NCBI GenBank assembly: GCA_036787815.1
Contig: DAIQOP010000068.1
Coordinates: 1 to 16,165, forward strand
Source of the DNA: DATBAK01 sp036787815
Lineage (GTDB): Bacteria > Actinomycetota > Acidimicrobiia > IMCC26256 > PALSA-610
Reading direction: 5' to 3'
DNA: 16,165 nt
Below the pieces are notes generated by a model. The model was not told the DNA's origin. It saw only the letters and a list, made by a program, of their open reading frames with translations, and did not search any database. A program made the position numbers and the translations under genes. Positions 1-6,324 of the stretch are shown piece by piece. How positions within the stretch are numbered: position 1 is the stretch's first letter; the number at the start of each line of letters is the position of its first letter.

Positions 1-138
1 GCAAGTTGAGTGACCGATTGCCATGCTGGACCGAGATCATCAGCGCCGACGTGCCACGCACGGTCGATGCCGGGAGCGTCGTTCTGACTCAGAAGTGGCC
101 AGGTAGACTTGTCTTGGTTGCTTCGGACGGCGACCTGA

Positions 139-165
139 CCGGGCCCCCCTTCGCGGGGGTCTCGG
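139..165. terminator. Strong GC hairpin directly after the excisionase stop codon
   Basis: C145-149 pairs with G155-159 around the loop TTCGC. After one C/T mismatch (144/160) the stem continues with five more pairs (139-143 with 161-165, one of them G-T). The hairpin ends 4 nt beyond the minus-strand stop at 170-172, so it probably terminates the excisionase transcript. On the plus strand it is followed by a short T run (168-170), so it could also stop transcription entering from the left. Confidence 0.5.
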
Positions 166-169
166 CGTT

Positions 170-421
170 TCATCGCTCGGACCGCCGATCGTCGGTTTCG
201 TTCTCGTTGGCGTCGGCCTTTCCGGCCTTTGCTTCGAGTACCGAAACGAACTCGCTCAGCGCTTCTGCAGGCACTCTTCGTGACCGACCGCAGGCGACGC
301 TTCGAATCTCCCCAGCGGCCATCAATTCGTACAGCCGAGACAGAGACATCGCGAGTCGGTCAGCGGCCTCAGCCGGTCGATACAAGAGTCGTTCGCTCTG
401 GGCCCTCTCTGGGTGTTCCAC
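170..421 (-). CDS. Excisionase-family HTH DNA-binding protein (Xis-like)
   Basis: A small protein of 83 residues. Residues about 12-55 form the winged-helix/HTH_17 pattern of recombination directionality factors: a tyrosine near the start (LLYRPAEAADRLAMS), a recognition helix with SLSRLYELMAAGEI, then a basic turn with GRSRRVPAEALSEFV. I chose the GTG at 419-421 because GGAGG (428-432 on the plus strand) lies 6 nt upstream; a TTG at 445 would add eight residues with no comparable ribosome binding site. Such proteins bind near att sites and push the integrase toward excision, and they can also act as repressors. The gene is transcribed away from the integrase rather than in tandem with it. 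The tail after residue 60 is charged and probably disordered. The HTH assignment is firm; the excisionase role is inferred from the neighbouring integrase. Confidence 0.72.
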   Translation of the reverse strand: MEHPERAQSERLLYRPAEAADRLAMSLSRLYELMAAGEIRSVACGRSRRVPAEALSEFVSVLEAKAGKADANENETDDRRSER

Positions 422-501
422 GCTCCACCTCCGGTGGGTTCTCAAACGTCTGTGCTACTTAGCGTCTCCAGGATTGCGGGACATCTAATTGGTCCAGTAG
501 A

Positions 502-1482
502 GTGAACTTGATGCATCCGCAAGGCGGCTCGGAAGGCCATGGGGACAGGGAGGCGCTCGGCGAAGAGCCAACCGACGATCTCCTCCGGCAGATCCTGGAC
601 CACTTACGGGATTCGACCGCCGTGACCGATGCCGAGATTCGGGGCGAGGACGCTCGAAACGAGAAGCGACTCCGCAACCTCTTCGCGCAACAGAGGAGCC
701 GCCCCCACGTGGAAACCGACCAGACGCCCACAGGAAGCCCCGTCTTGATGACAGGCCGACCCCATCCCGACGACGTCATCGACCGCGAATCAGCGATCTC
801 CTACCTGGTTGCTATCGAGGCCTCAGACCTTCCAGTGGTTCAGAACTTCAGAACGACGCATCTCGGAGAAGAGCTGCTCGGTGCGGAAGAGGTCGGATCG
901 TGGATCAGAGAACAGGACGCTCGGGACTGGGAGCAATGCCCGGAAGAGGGGACGATGGATATTTGCTGGCAAACTCGCGACGCTTCTCACTTCTCGAAGT
1001 TGCGGGTTCCGCCTGGCGGAGTGCTCGAGGAATTGGCCGTTCTTGTTGAGTCGTTAGCCTGGCCTAACGGTTGGGAGCGATCTCAGGCGACGCTGTTCGT
1101 CTTGACCGGACTCACCCCCGTGATTCGACTATCGCGGGCTGACATCACGACCGGCAAGGCTTTTCCCGCACTTCGACGGATCGTTCTCGAAGTCGACCCG
1201 GCCCTAACACCAGCCGAAATCGAGTCCCTATATCGCTCGATTCGCAATCGTTACATACGCGCTCGGCCTCGCGCCCTCAGTGCCAAACATATCGCGCTTG
1301 CGGTTGCAGCGGCTCGGAAACCCGACAGCGTTACATGGGAGGAACTGAAGCAGGATTGGAACAAGGTGATGCCGAGGGATCTGCGGTATTTGCGCCCGAC
1401 GAAGCAGTTCACGCGTGATGCAACCCGAGCACGTCAAAGGCTCCTCAAACCTTCTTATCTCAAAGAACCCAAAGATAGCTAG
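502..1482 (+). CDS. Hypothetical protein of the integrated element
   Basis: I do not recognise a named family. The protein has up to 326 residues; the start could be the GTG at 502 or the ATG at 511, and neither has a strong ribosome binding site. The N-terminal ~90 residues are hydrophilic and charged (many D, E and R), suggesting a helical or disordered segment. There is no signal peptide and no membrane segment. The C-terminal third is basic and helical, with LTPAEIESLYRSIRNRY followed by a W-E-E-L...D-W-N...F-x-R-D-A-x-R-A-x-x-R-L pattern. From memory this resembles the tails of uncharacterised actinobacterial proteins often found beside integrases, but I cannot name a domain. It sits between the divergent excisionase gene and the integrase (57 nt upstream of it) and has the lower GC of the element, so it is most likely element cargo or an element regulator. 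A nucleic-acid-binding role is possible but not shown. Confidence 0.75.
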   Translation: MNLMHPQGGSEGHGDREALGEEPTDDLLRQILDHLRDSTAVTDAEIRGEDARNEKRLRNLFAQQRSRPHVETDQTPTGSPVLMTGRPHPDDVIDRESAISYLVAIEASDLPVVQNFRTTHLGEELLGAEEVGSWIREQDARDWEQCPEEGTMDICWQTRDASHFSKLRVPPGGVLEELAVLVESLAWPNGWERSQATLFVLTGLTPVIRLSRADITTGKAFPALRRIVLEVDPALTPAEIESLYRSIRNRYIRARPRALSAKHIALAVAAARKPDSVTWEELKQDWNKVMPRDLRYLRPTKQFTRDATRARQRLLKPSYLKEPKDS

Positions 1483-1539
1483 CCGACTTGAACCACACGC
1501 GAGGCACATCAACCGTTGCTACCTTTGCGAGGAGCCACC

Positions 1540-2679
1540 ATGCGCGGACACATTCGTAAGCGAGGAGATTCCTACTGCTACGTGATCGACGTGGGTCGAG
1601 GCTCCAACGGAAGGCGCAAGCAACAGTGGAAGAGTGGCTTTCGTACAAAGAAGGAAGCCGAGGCAGCACTGGCCGCCGCAATGCGAGCCGTCAACACCGG
1701 CGATCACGTCGCGCGAAGCTCGGTAAAGTACGGGAGCTACGTCCTGGATCAGTGGCTCCCAGGCCGAGAGAACGACCTCCGACCCAGCACCTTCGCTTCG
1801 TACACGGGCAATCTGACCGGCCACGTCGTACCCGCAATCGGACACCGTCCATTGCAGGAACTCACACCTGCAGACCTCAACGCTCTCTATGGGTCGCTGC
1901 TGCGGGCAAAGGACCAGGGTGGGACAGGCTTGGCACCCAAGACCGTCCGGTACATCCACACGACAGTGCGTAAGAGCCTCGCAGACGCCCAACGATGGGG
2001 ATTGGTCAACCGAAACGTCGCAGACCTCGCGAACCCTCCCAAAGTCAAGCGCGCCATGGACCACGTCACGTGGTCCGCTGAGGAGGCGGGCGCTTTTCTC
2101 GACTTCGTCGCAGACGACGATCTCTACGCTCTATGGCATCTTGCCCTGCACACCGGGATGCGCCGTGGTGAACTGCTCGGATCGCGCTGGAGCGACATGG
2201 ATCCGTCGCAAGGGCTTCTGGCGGTCCGGCAGACCGTCGTGTCGGTCGCCTACGAGATTCAGTTCGGTACACCAAAGACAGCGAAGGGTCGCCGTGAGAT
2301 CGCGCTCGACTCGGAAACCGTGCTCGTTCTCACCCGGCACCGCAAAGAACTCGAAGCGAGGGGAACCGACACCCACACGAAGGCGGCCCTACTGTTCCCC
2401 GGGTCAGACGGAACCGCTTTGCATCCTCAACTCGTGAGCGACCGATTCAACCGCCTCGTCGAACGATCAGGGCTTCCACGCATCCGCCTTCATGACCTTC
2501 GACACACTCACGCCACGCTGGCGCTCGCAGCCAGGGTCAACCCGAAGATCGTCAGCGAACGACTGGGCCACTCAACAGTCGCCTTCACGATGGACGTCTA
2601 CAGCCACGCTCTTCCATCGATGCAACAGGAGGCAGCCGAGGCCGTCGCCGGACTCATCGCTCCGGGACGGCGACCGTAG
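1540..2679 (+). CDS. int: Tyrosine recombinase / site-specific integrase
   Basis: A phage-type tyrosine integrase of 379 residues that catalyses integration and, with a directionality factor, excision of the element. An AP2-like arm-binding N-terminus (RGHIRKRGDSYCYVIDVG, residues 2-19) is followed by a SAM-like core-binding domain (about 65-165) and the catalytic domain (about 175-365). Catalytic residues are visible: R208 in HTGMRRGE, K246 in TPKTAKGRR, H318 and R321 in LHDLRH, H344 in RLGHS, and the nucleophile Y354 in MDVYSHA. Nothing essential is missing and the length is normal. The ATG at 1540 is preferred over the upstream TTG at 1516 because GAGGAG (1529-1534) lies 5 nt before it and the family N-terminus begins there. 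The gene points at the tRNA-fMet gene, its probable integration target. Confidence 0.95.
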   Translation: MRGHIRKRGDSYCYVIDVGRGSNGRRKQQWKSGFRTKKEAEAALAAAMRAVNTGDHVARSSVKYGSYVLDQWLPGRENDLRPSTFASYTGNLTGHVVPAIGHRPLQELTPADLNALYGSLLRAKDQGGTGLAPKTVRYIHTTVRKSLADAQRWGLVNRNVADLANPPKVKRAMDHVTWSAEEAGAFLDFVADDDLYALWHLALHTGMRRGELLGSRWSDMDPSQGLLAVRQTVVSVAYEIQFGTPKTAKGRREIALDSETVLVLTRHRKELEARGTDTHTKAALLFPGSDGTALHPQLVSDRFNRLVERSGLPRIRLHDLRHTHATLALAARVNPKIVSERLGHSTVAFTMDVYSHALPSMQQEAAEAVAGLIAPGRRP

Positions 2680-2698
2680 GTTTGCAATCCGTTTGCAA
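2680..2698. repeat. Direct repeat GTTTGCAA x2, possible integrase or Xis arm sites
   Basis: GTTTGCAA occurs at 2680-2687 and again at 2691-2698, 11 bp start to start, so both lie on one face of the helix. The first copy begins one base after the integrase stop codon, between int and the tRNA. Paired short direct repeats flanking a crossover site are typical arm-type or excisionase binding sites. No protein binding can be proven from sequence. Confidence 0.4.
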
Positions 2699-2778
2699 GG
2701 CCCGGCATCGCCCCCGGTGCAGCAGTATCCGAGTCACACGCCGAAGCGAGCACCAATCAGCCACCACCTCTGTCGGAT

Positions 2779-2795
2779 GGCCTCCTGAACAGGCC
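2779..2795. terminator. Short hairpin between integrase and tRNA
   Basis: GGCCT (2779-2783) and AGGCC (2791-2795) form a perfect 5-bp stem with a 7-nt loop. There is no T run on either side. With the next hairpin it could end the integrase transcript, the tRNA transcript, or both. Confidence 0.25.
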
Positions 2796-2805
2796 GAACA
2801 CGAGG

Positions 2806-2829
2806 CGAGGGCCCCCGAAGGAGCCCTCG
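2806..2829. terminator. Hairpin downstream of tRNA-fMet
   Basis: CGAGGGC (2806-2812) pairs perfectly with GCCCTCG (2823-2829) around a 10-nt loop, 17 nt past the tRNA 3' end on the minus strand. It lacks a U tract, which is common for GC-rich actinobacterial terminators. It may serve the tRNA and, in the other direction, the integrase. It lies inside the presumed element if the crossover is in the tRNA 3' end. Confidence 0.4.
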
Positions 2830-2846
2830 TCGAACGCATTCCTCGA

Positions 2847-2923
<77 letters not shown>

Positions 2924-2934
2924 GCGGACCAGTC

Positions 2935-2964
2935 ATCTTACCGGCGCTCGTCAGCCCCCGGCAA
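2935..2964 (-). promoter_or_regulatory. Promoter of the initiator tRNA gene
   Basis: On the minus strand a -35 box TTGCCG (2959-2964) and a -10 box TAAGAT (2935-2940) are separated by 18 bp. The -10 box ends 11 nt before the mature tRNA 5' end, so transcription would start a few bases ahead of it. Both boxes match the sigma-70-type consensus at four of six positions. Confidence 0.55.
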
Positions 2965-2976
2965 CACGGGGCCGTC

Positions 2977-3006
2977 TTGTCCGGCGGGCGAACGGCACTG
3001 CATAGT
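2977..3006 (+). promoter_or_regulatory. Possible promoter of the sulfotransferase gene
   Basis: TTGTCC (2977-2982) and CATAGT (3001-3006) are 18 bp apart, each matching four of six consensus bases. The predicted start near 3013 leaves a leader of about 20 nt holding the G-rich ribosome binding site at 3022-3027. Confidence 0.35.
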
Positions 3007-3033
3007 GGACGCTCGACGACCGGGGGGTCCGCA

Positions 3034-4005
3034 GTGCCCGAGCGAGCGTTGGTTCGCTACACGAATCCGGTCTTCGACAGCACGCGGTGGGACGGCTTCG
3101 AGCTCCGGCCCGACGACATCGTCATCAGCACGCCGCCGAAATGCGGCACCACATGGACGCAGATGATCTGCGCGTTGCTGATCTTCCAGACCCCGAGCCT
3201 CGATCGCCCGGTGAGCAAGTTGTCACCGTGGCTCGACATGCTCACCCGGCCCCGCGCCGAGGTCGTCGCCGATCTCGACGCACAGCAGCACCGGCGGTTC
3301 ATCAAGACCCACACCCCGCTCGACGGGTTGCCGTGGGACGACCGCGTCACATACATCGATGTGGGGCGCGACCCCCGCGACGTCGCGCTCTCGATGGATC
3401 ACCACATCGGCAACATGGACTTCGACAAGTTCTTCGCGGCACTGGCCACGACCGCGACCGCCGACGGCACGGGTGAGCTCCCGCCGCTCCCCACTCCCCC
3501 GGCGCCGGACGCGCCAGCAGACGCGACACCCGGTGCGGTGCCCGAACCTCCCAGCGACCGCGATCGCTTCTGGCAATGGGTCGACAATCCGACCGCACCC
3601 ACCGACGAGACGTCGAGCCTGCTGCGCACGCTGAAGCACCACGAGACGTTCTGGAACGAACGGGCGGCCGGCAACATCGTGCTGCTGCACTACGACGACC
3701 TGCGCAACGACCTCGGCGGCCAGATGCGCGCGCTCGCCGACCGTCTCGGCATCGAGGTCGACGACGAGCATTGGCCCGCGCTCGTCGACGCCGCGACGTT
3801 CGATCGCATGCGCGAGAACGCGTCGACAACCGCGCCGAACACCGACGTCGCGATCTGGCGCGCGAACGAGCAGTTCTTCCACCGCGGCACCAGCGGGCAA
3901 TGGCGCGACCTGCTCGACGACGACGACGTGCGCCGTTACGACGAGTGCGTCGCGCAGATCGTCGCCCCCGACCTCGCCGCCTGGGTGCACCACTCCGCGA
4001 GCTGA
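3034..4005 (+). CDS. PAPS-dependent sulfotransferase family protein
   Basis: A soluble sulfotransferase of 323 residues that would move a sulfuryl group from 3'-phosphoadenylyl sulfate to a hydroxyl or amine of a small molecule. The family motifs are all present: the 5'-phosphosulfate loop TPPKCGTTWT (33-42), the catalytic-base region KTHTPLDGLP with H93, the 3'-phosphate site IDVGRDPRDVALS (108-120, with R112 and S120), and RGTSGQWRD (284-292), which matches the C-terminal RKGxxGxWK element. Residues 141-175 are an Ala/Pro-rich stretch that looks like a flexible insertion. The GTG at 3034 is chosen because a G-rich site precedes it by 6 nt and the family fold begins there. Earlier in-frame starts fall inside the tRNA: the ATG at 2887 is the complement of its anticodon. 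The acceptor cannot be told from sequence. The gene stands alone and converges with the next. Confidence 0.9.
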   Translation: MPERALVRYTNPVFDSTRWDGFELRPDDIVISTPPKCGTTWTQMICALLIFQTPSLDRPVSKLSPWLDMLTRPRAEVVADLDAQQHRRFIKTHTPLDGLPWDDRVTYIDVGRDPRDVALSMDHHIGNMDFDKFFAALATTATADGTGELPPLPTPPAPDAPADATPGAVPEPPSDRDRFWQWVDNPTAPTDETSSLLRTLKHHETFWNERAAGNIVLLHYDDLRNDLGGQMRALADRLGIEVDDEHWPALVDAATFDRMRENASTTAPNTDVAIWRANEQFFHRGTSGQWRDLLDDDDVRRYDECVAQIVAPDLAAWVHHSAS

Positions 4006-4011
4006 AGCACG

Positions 4012-4026
4012 GCGACCGACCGTCGC
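4012..4026. terminator. Small hairpin between convergent genes
   Basis: GCGAC (4012-4016) and GTCGC (4022-4026) form a perfect 5-bp stem with a 5-nt loop, inside the 28-bp gap between the convergent sulfotransferase and nitroreductase-family genes. It could act as a shared terminator. The stem is short and there is no clear T run. Confidence 0.25.
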
Positions 4027-4033
4027 AAACGGC

Positions 4034-4459
4034 TCAGGCGCGCTCGAGGGCGACGACCGGGATCGTGCGGGTCGTCTTCGACTCGTACTCCGCGAAGCCC
4101 GGGTACAGCTCCGCCTGCTTCGCGTACAGTCGGTCGCGCTCGGCACCGGTGAGCACGGTCGCCTTCACGGCGTAGCGATCGCTGCCCACCTCGACCGTCG
4201 CCGTCGGGTTCGCGACGAGGTTGTGGTACCAGTCGGGGTTCGTGGGCGCCCCGGCCTTCGACGCGAACACGATCAACCGGTCGCCGTCGGGCAGGTACAT
4301 CATCGGGTTCGTCCGTTCCTTGCCGCTCTTGGCACCGATGGTGTTGAGCAACAGGAGCGGGGCGCCGGCGAATTGGCCGCCGACCTTGCCGCCGTTGGCA
4401 CGGAACTCGTCGATGATCGCGCGATTCCAGTCGTTCACTTCAGGCATGAAGCGTGCCAA
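4034..4459 (-). CDS. Deazaflavin (F420)-dependent nitroreductase family protein
   Basis: A protein of 141 residues with the split-barrel fold of the Ddn/F420H2-dependent reductase family. The core signature runs from PLLLLNTIGAKSGKERTNP (34-52) through YLPDGDRLIVFASKAG (55-70) to the very characteristic PDWYHNLVANP (75-85). Family members use reduced F420 to reduce quinones, nitro compounds or other small molecules. Full length for the family, with no membrane segment. The start is either the TTG at 4459, preceded by a purine-rich stretch whose GGAGG is only 2 nt away but whose GGGAG is at good distance, or the ATG at 4447. The gene follows the ABC exporter pair on the same strand after 62 bp, so it may be co-transcribed with them. 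The substrate is unknown. Cofactor use is inferred from the family. Confidence 0.88.
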   Translation of the reverse strand: MARFMPEVNDWNRAIIDEFRANGGKVGGQFAGAPLLLLNTIGAKSGKERTNPMMYLPDGDRLIVFASKAGAPTNPDWYHNLVANPTATVEVGSDRYAVKATVLTGAERDRLYAKQAELYPGFAEYESKTTRTIPVVALERA

Positions 4460-4521
4460 CGCCTCCTCTCCCGACCTGTATTCCCTCCCTGGTACGACGC
4501 GGCGCGGACGGGCGGGGCGGG

Positions 4522-6324
4522 TCAGGCGACTTCGGGGGCGGGGGTGGCGTGGTGGGACGACCAGGCCCGGTAGAGCGCCGCGTAACGCCCGCCGAGCACA
4601 ACCAGCTCGTCGTGCGAGCCGAGCTCGCAGAGCCGGCCGTCGTCGACGACCGCGATGCGATCGGCACGCGCGGCCGTCGAGAGCCGGTGCGCGACGACCA
4701 CCACGGTGCGGCCCTCCATCAGCCGCTCGAGCGCCTGCTCGACGTCGTGCTCGGTGCCGGGGTCGAGGTTCGACGTCGCCTCGTCGAGCACGAGGATCGC
4801 GGGATCGGCGAGCGCGGCGCGCGTCAACGAGATGAGCTGCTTCTCGCCGGCCGAGAGCCGCGAGCCGCCTTCGCGTACCTCGGTGTCGAGCCCGTCCGGG
4901 AAGGCTCGGAACCGTTCCAGCAACCCGAGCGCACCGAGCGCGGCATCCACCTCCGCGTCGGTCGCCTCGGCCCTCCCGACCCGCACGTTCTCGCGCAACG
5001 TGCCCGCGAACAGGTAGCCCTCCTGCGGCACGACGCAGATCCGGTCGCGCAGGGACCGCATCGTCGCGTCGCGCAGGTCGACGCCACCCACCGACACCGT
5101 GCCTTCGATCGGGTCGTAGAAGCGGGCCAGCAGCTTGGCGAGCGTCGACTTCCCGGCACCGGTCGGTCCGACGAGCGCGAGCCGCTCACCCTGCTCGATG
5201 TGCAGCGTGACGTCGCGGAGCACGACGTCGTCGACGTACGCGAACGACACGTGGTTCGCGTCGATCGTGCCCCGCAGCGGCAGATCGATCGCGCCCGGCT
5301 TCTCCGACACCGAAGGCCGCTCGTCGAGCAGCTCGAACACCTTGCGGAGCGCGGCACCGGCCGACTGCACCGTGTTGTACAGCTGGCTGAGCTGCTGCAC
5401 CGGGTCGAACAGGTTCTGGAGGTAGAGGGCGAACGCCGCGACGGTTCCGACCGTGAGCACGCCGCGCGAGGAGAGCCAGCCTCCGACACCGATGATCACC
5501 GCGGTGCCGACGACACCCGCGTACTCGATCGCCGGGAAGTAACGCGACGAGATTCGCACCGTCACCAGATTCGCCTGGTATTGCTGCTCGTTCGTCTCGG
5601 CGAACCGCTCCGTGAACGACCGCTCCCGCCCGTACGCCTGCACGACCCGAATGCCCTCGAGCCCTTCTTGAAGCGTGCTCATGTTGGCGGCGATGCTGTC
5701 GCGAACGTCGAGGTACGCCTTGTTCGACACCCGGCGGAACCAGGGGCTCGCGAAGTAGACCGGCGGCACGATCACGACGACGACGAGCGCGAGCTCCCAG
5801 CTCAGCCAGAAGATTGCGACCAGCGCGCCGAGGAAGATCAAGACGTTCTGCACGAGCAACACGAGGCCTTGCGCGAGCAGCTCGTCGAGCGCGTCGATGT
5901 CGGAGGTCATGCGGGCGACGAGCCGGCCGGTCTTCTCGGTCTCGAAGAAGTTCATCGACAACGTCATGAGGTGCTGGAACACCCGCATCCGCAGACCGCG
6001 CAGAAACGACTCGCCCATCCGCGCGATCAAGCGGATCACCAGGCGGCCCATCACGAGCGCGACGAACGCGAGGAACAGGTAGGCGAGCGCGCACCGGTCG
6101 AGCGCCTGGCGATCGTGATGGCGGATGGCATCGATGCCGCGACCCACGAGCGCGGGGCCACCGAGCAACGCGCCGACCTGGCCGACGAGCATCACGGTCA
6201 CCAGCACCATCGACGCCCGGTACGGCCGCAACATCCGGAAGAGCCGCCGCAGCACCTGCTGGGCCTGGGCGCGCGTGAGCGTCTCCTCCGGCACACCCTC
6301 GGCCCAGTGCCCCTGGCCCCTCAT
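4522..6324 (-). CDS. ABC exporter half-transporter, subunit 2 (consensus ATPase)
   Basis: A half-size type IV ABC exporter of 600 residues. The membrane domain (about 25-330) has six predicted helices, and the C-terminal nucleotide-binding domain carries Walker A GPTGAGKS (386-393), Q-loop Q434 in VVPQEGYLF, signature LSAGE (490-494), Walker B LVLDE with the catalytic E515, D-loop SNLD and switch H546 in AHRLST. The catalytic set for its own Walker site is complete, but its signature deviates from LSGGQ. It starts with an ATG whose A is shared in an ATGA overlap with the stop of the preceding half-transporter, so the two are translationally coupled and very probably form a heterodimer that exports lipids or drugs. 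The real substrate cannot be deduced. Confidence 0.93.
   Translation of the reverse strand: MRGQGHWAEGVPEETLTRAQAQQVLRRLFRMLRPYRASMVLVTVMLVGQVGALLGGPALVGRGIDAIRHHDRQALDRCALAYLFLAFVALVMGRLVIRLIARMGESFLRGLRMRVFQHLMTLSMNFFETEKTGRLVARMTSDIDALDELLAQGLVLLVQNVLIFLGALVAIFWLSWELALVVVVIVPPVYFASPWFRRVSNKAYLDVRDSIAANMSTLQEGLEGIRVVQAYGRERSFTERFAETNEQQYQANLVTVRISSRYFPAIEYAGVVGTAVIIGVGGWLSSRGVLTVGTVAAFALYLQNLFDPVQQLSQLYNTVQSAGAALRKVFELLDERPSVSEKPGAIDLPLRGTIDANHVSFAYVDDVVLRDVTLHIEQGERLALVGPTGAGKSTLAKLLARFYDPIEGTVSVGGVDLRDATMRSLRDRICVVPQEGYLFAGTLRENVRVGRAEATDAEVDAALGALGLLERFRAFPDGLDTEVREGGSRLSAGEKQLISLTRAALADPAILVLDEATSNLDPGTEHDVEQALERLMEGRTVVVVAHRLSTAARADRIAVVDDGRLCELGSHDELVVLGGRYAALYRAWSSHHATPAPEVA

Larger units (their letters stand above)
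1..2846. mobile_element. Integrase-proximal end of an element integrated at the initiator tRNA gene (partial)
   Basis: An excisionase-like HTH gene, an unrecognised gene and a tyrosine recombinase gene lie directly beside the 3' end of a tRNA-Met gene, with the integrase reading toward it. This is the standard layout of actinobacterial integrative elements and prophages that use a tRNA 3' end as attB. The region is visibly less GC-rich, and its codon third positions are less uniformly G/C, than the genes from 3034 onward. The rest of the element must lie beyond the left edge, because no second copy of the tRNA 3' end is seen between 1 and 2846. Whether it is a conjugative element, a prophage or a smaller island cannot be decided here. 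No replication, transfer or structural phage gene is visible. Confidence 0.72.

Noticed and set aside
1..138. Open minus-strand frame reaching the left edge
   Set aside because: It lacks an ATG, GTG or TTG start after the hairpin and is too short to judge, so it is not called as a gene.
6..488. Plus-strand frame of 160 codons at the left edge
   Set aside because: It overlaps the excisionase gene on the other strand and includes the strong hairpin at 139-165. It has low-complexity Ser/Arg-rich sequence.
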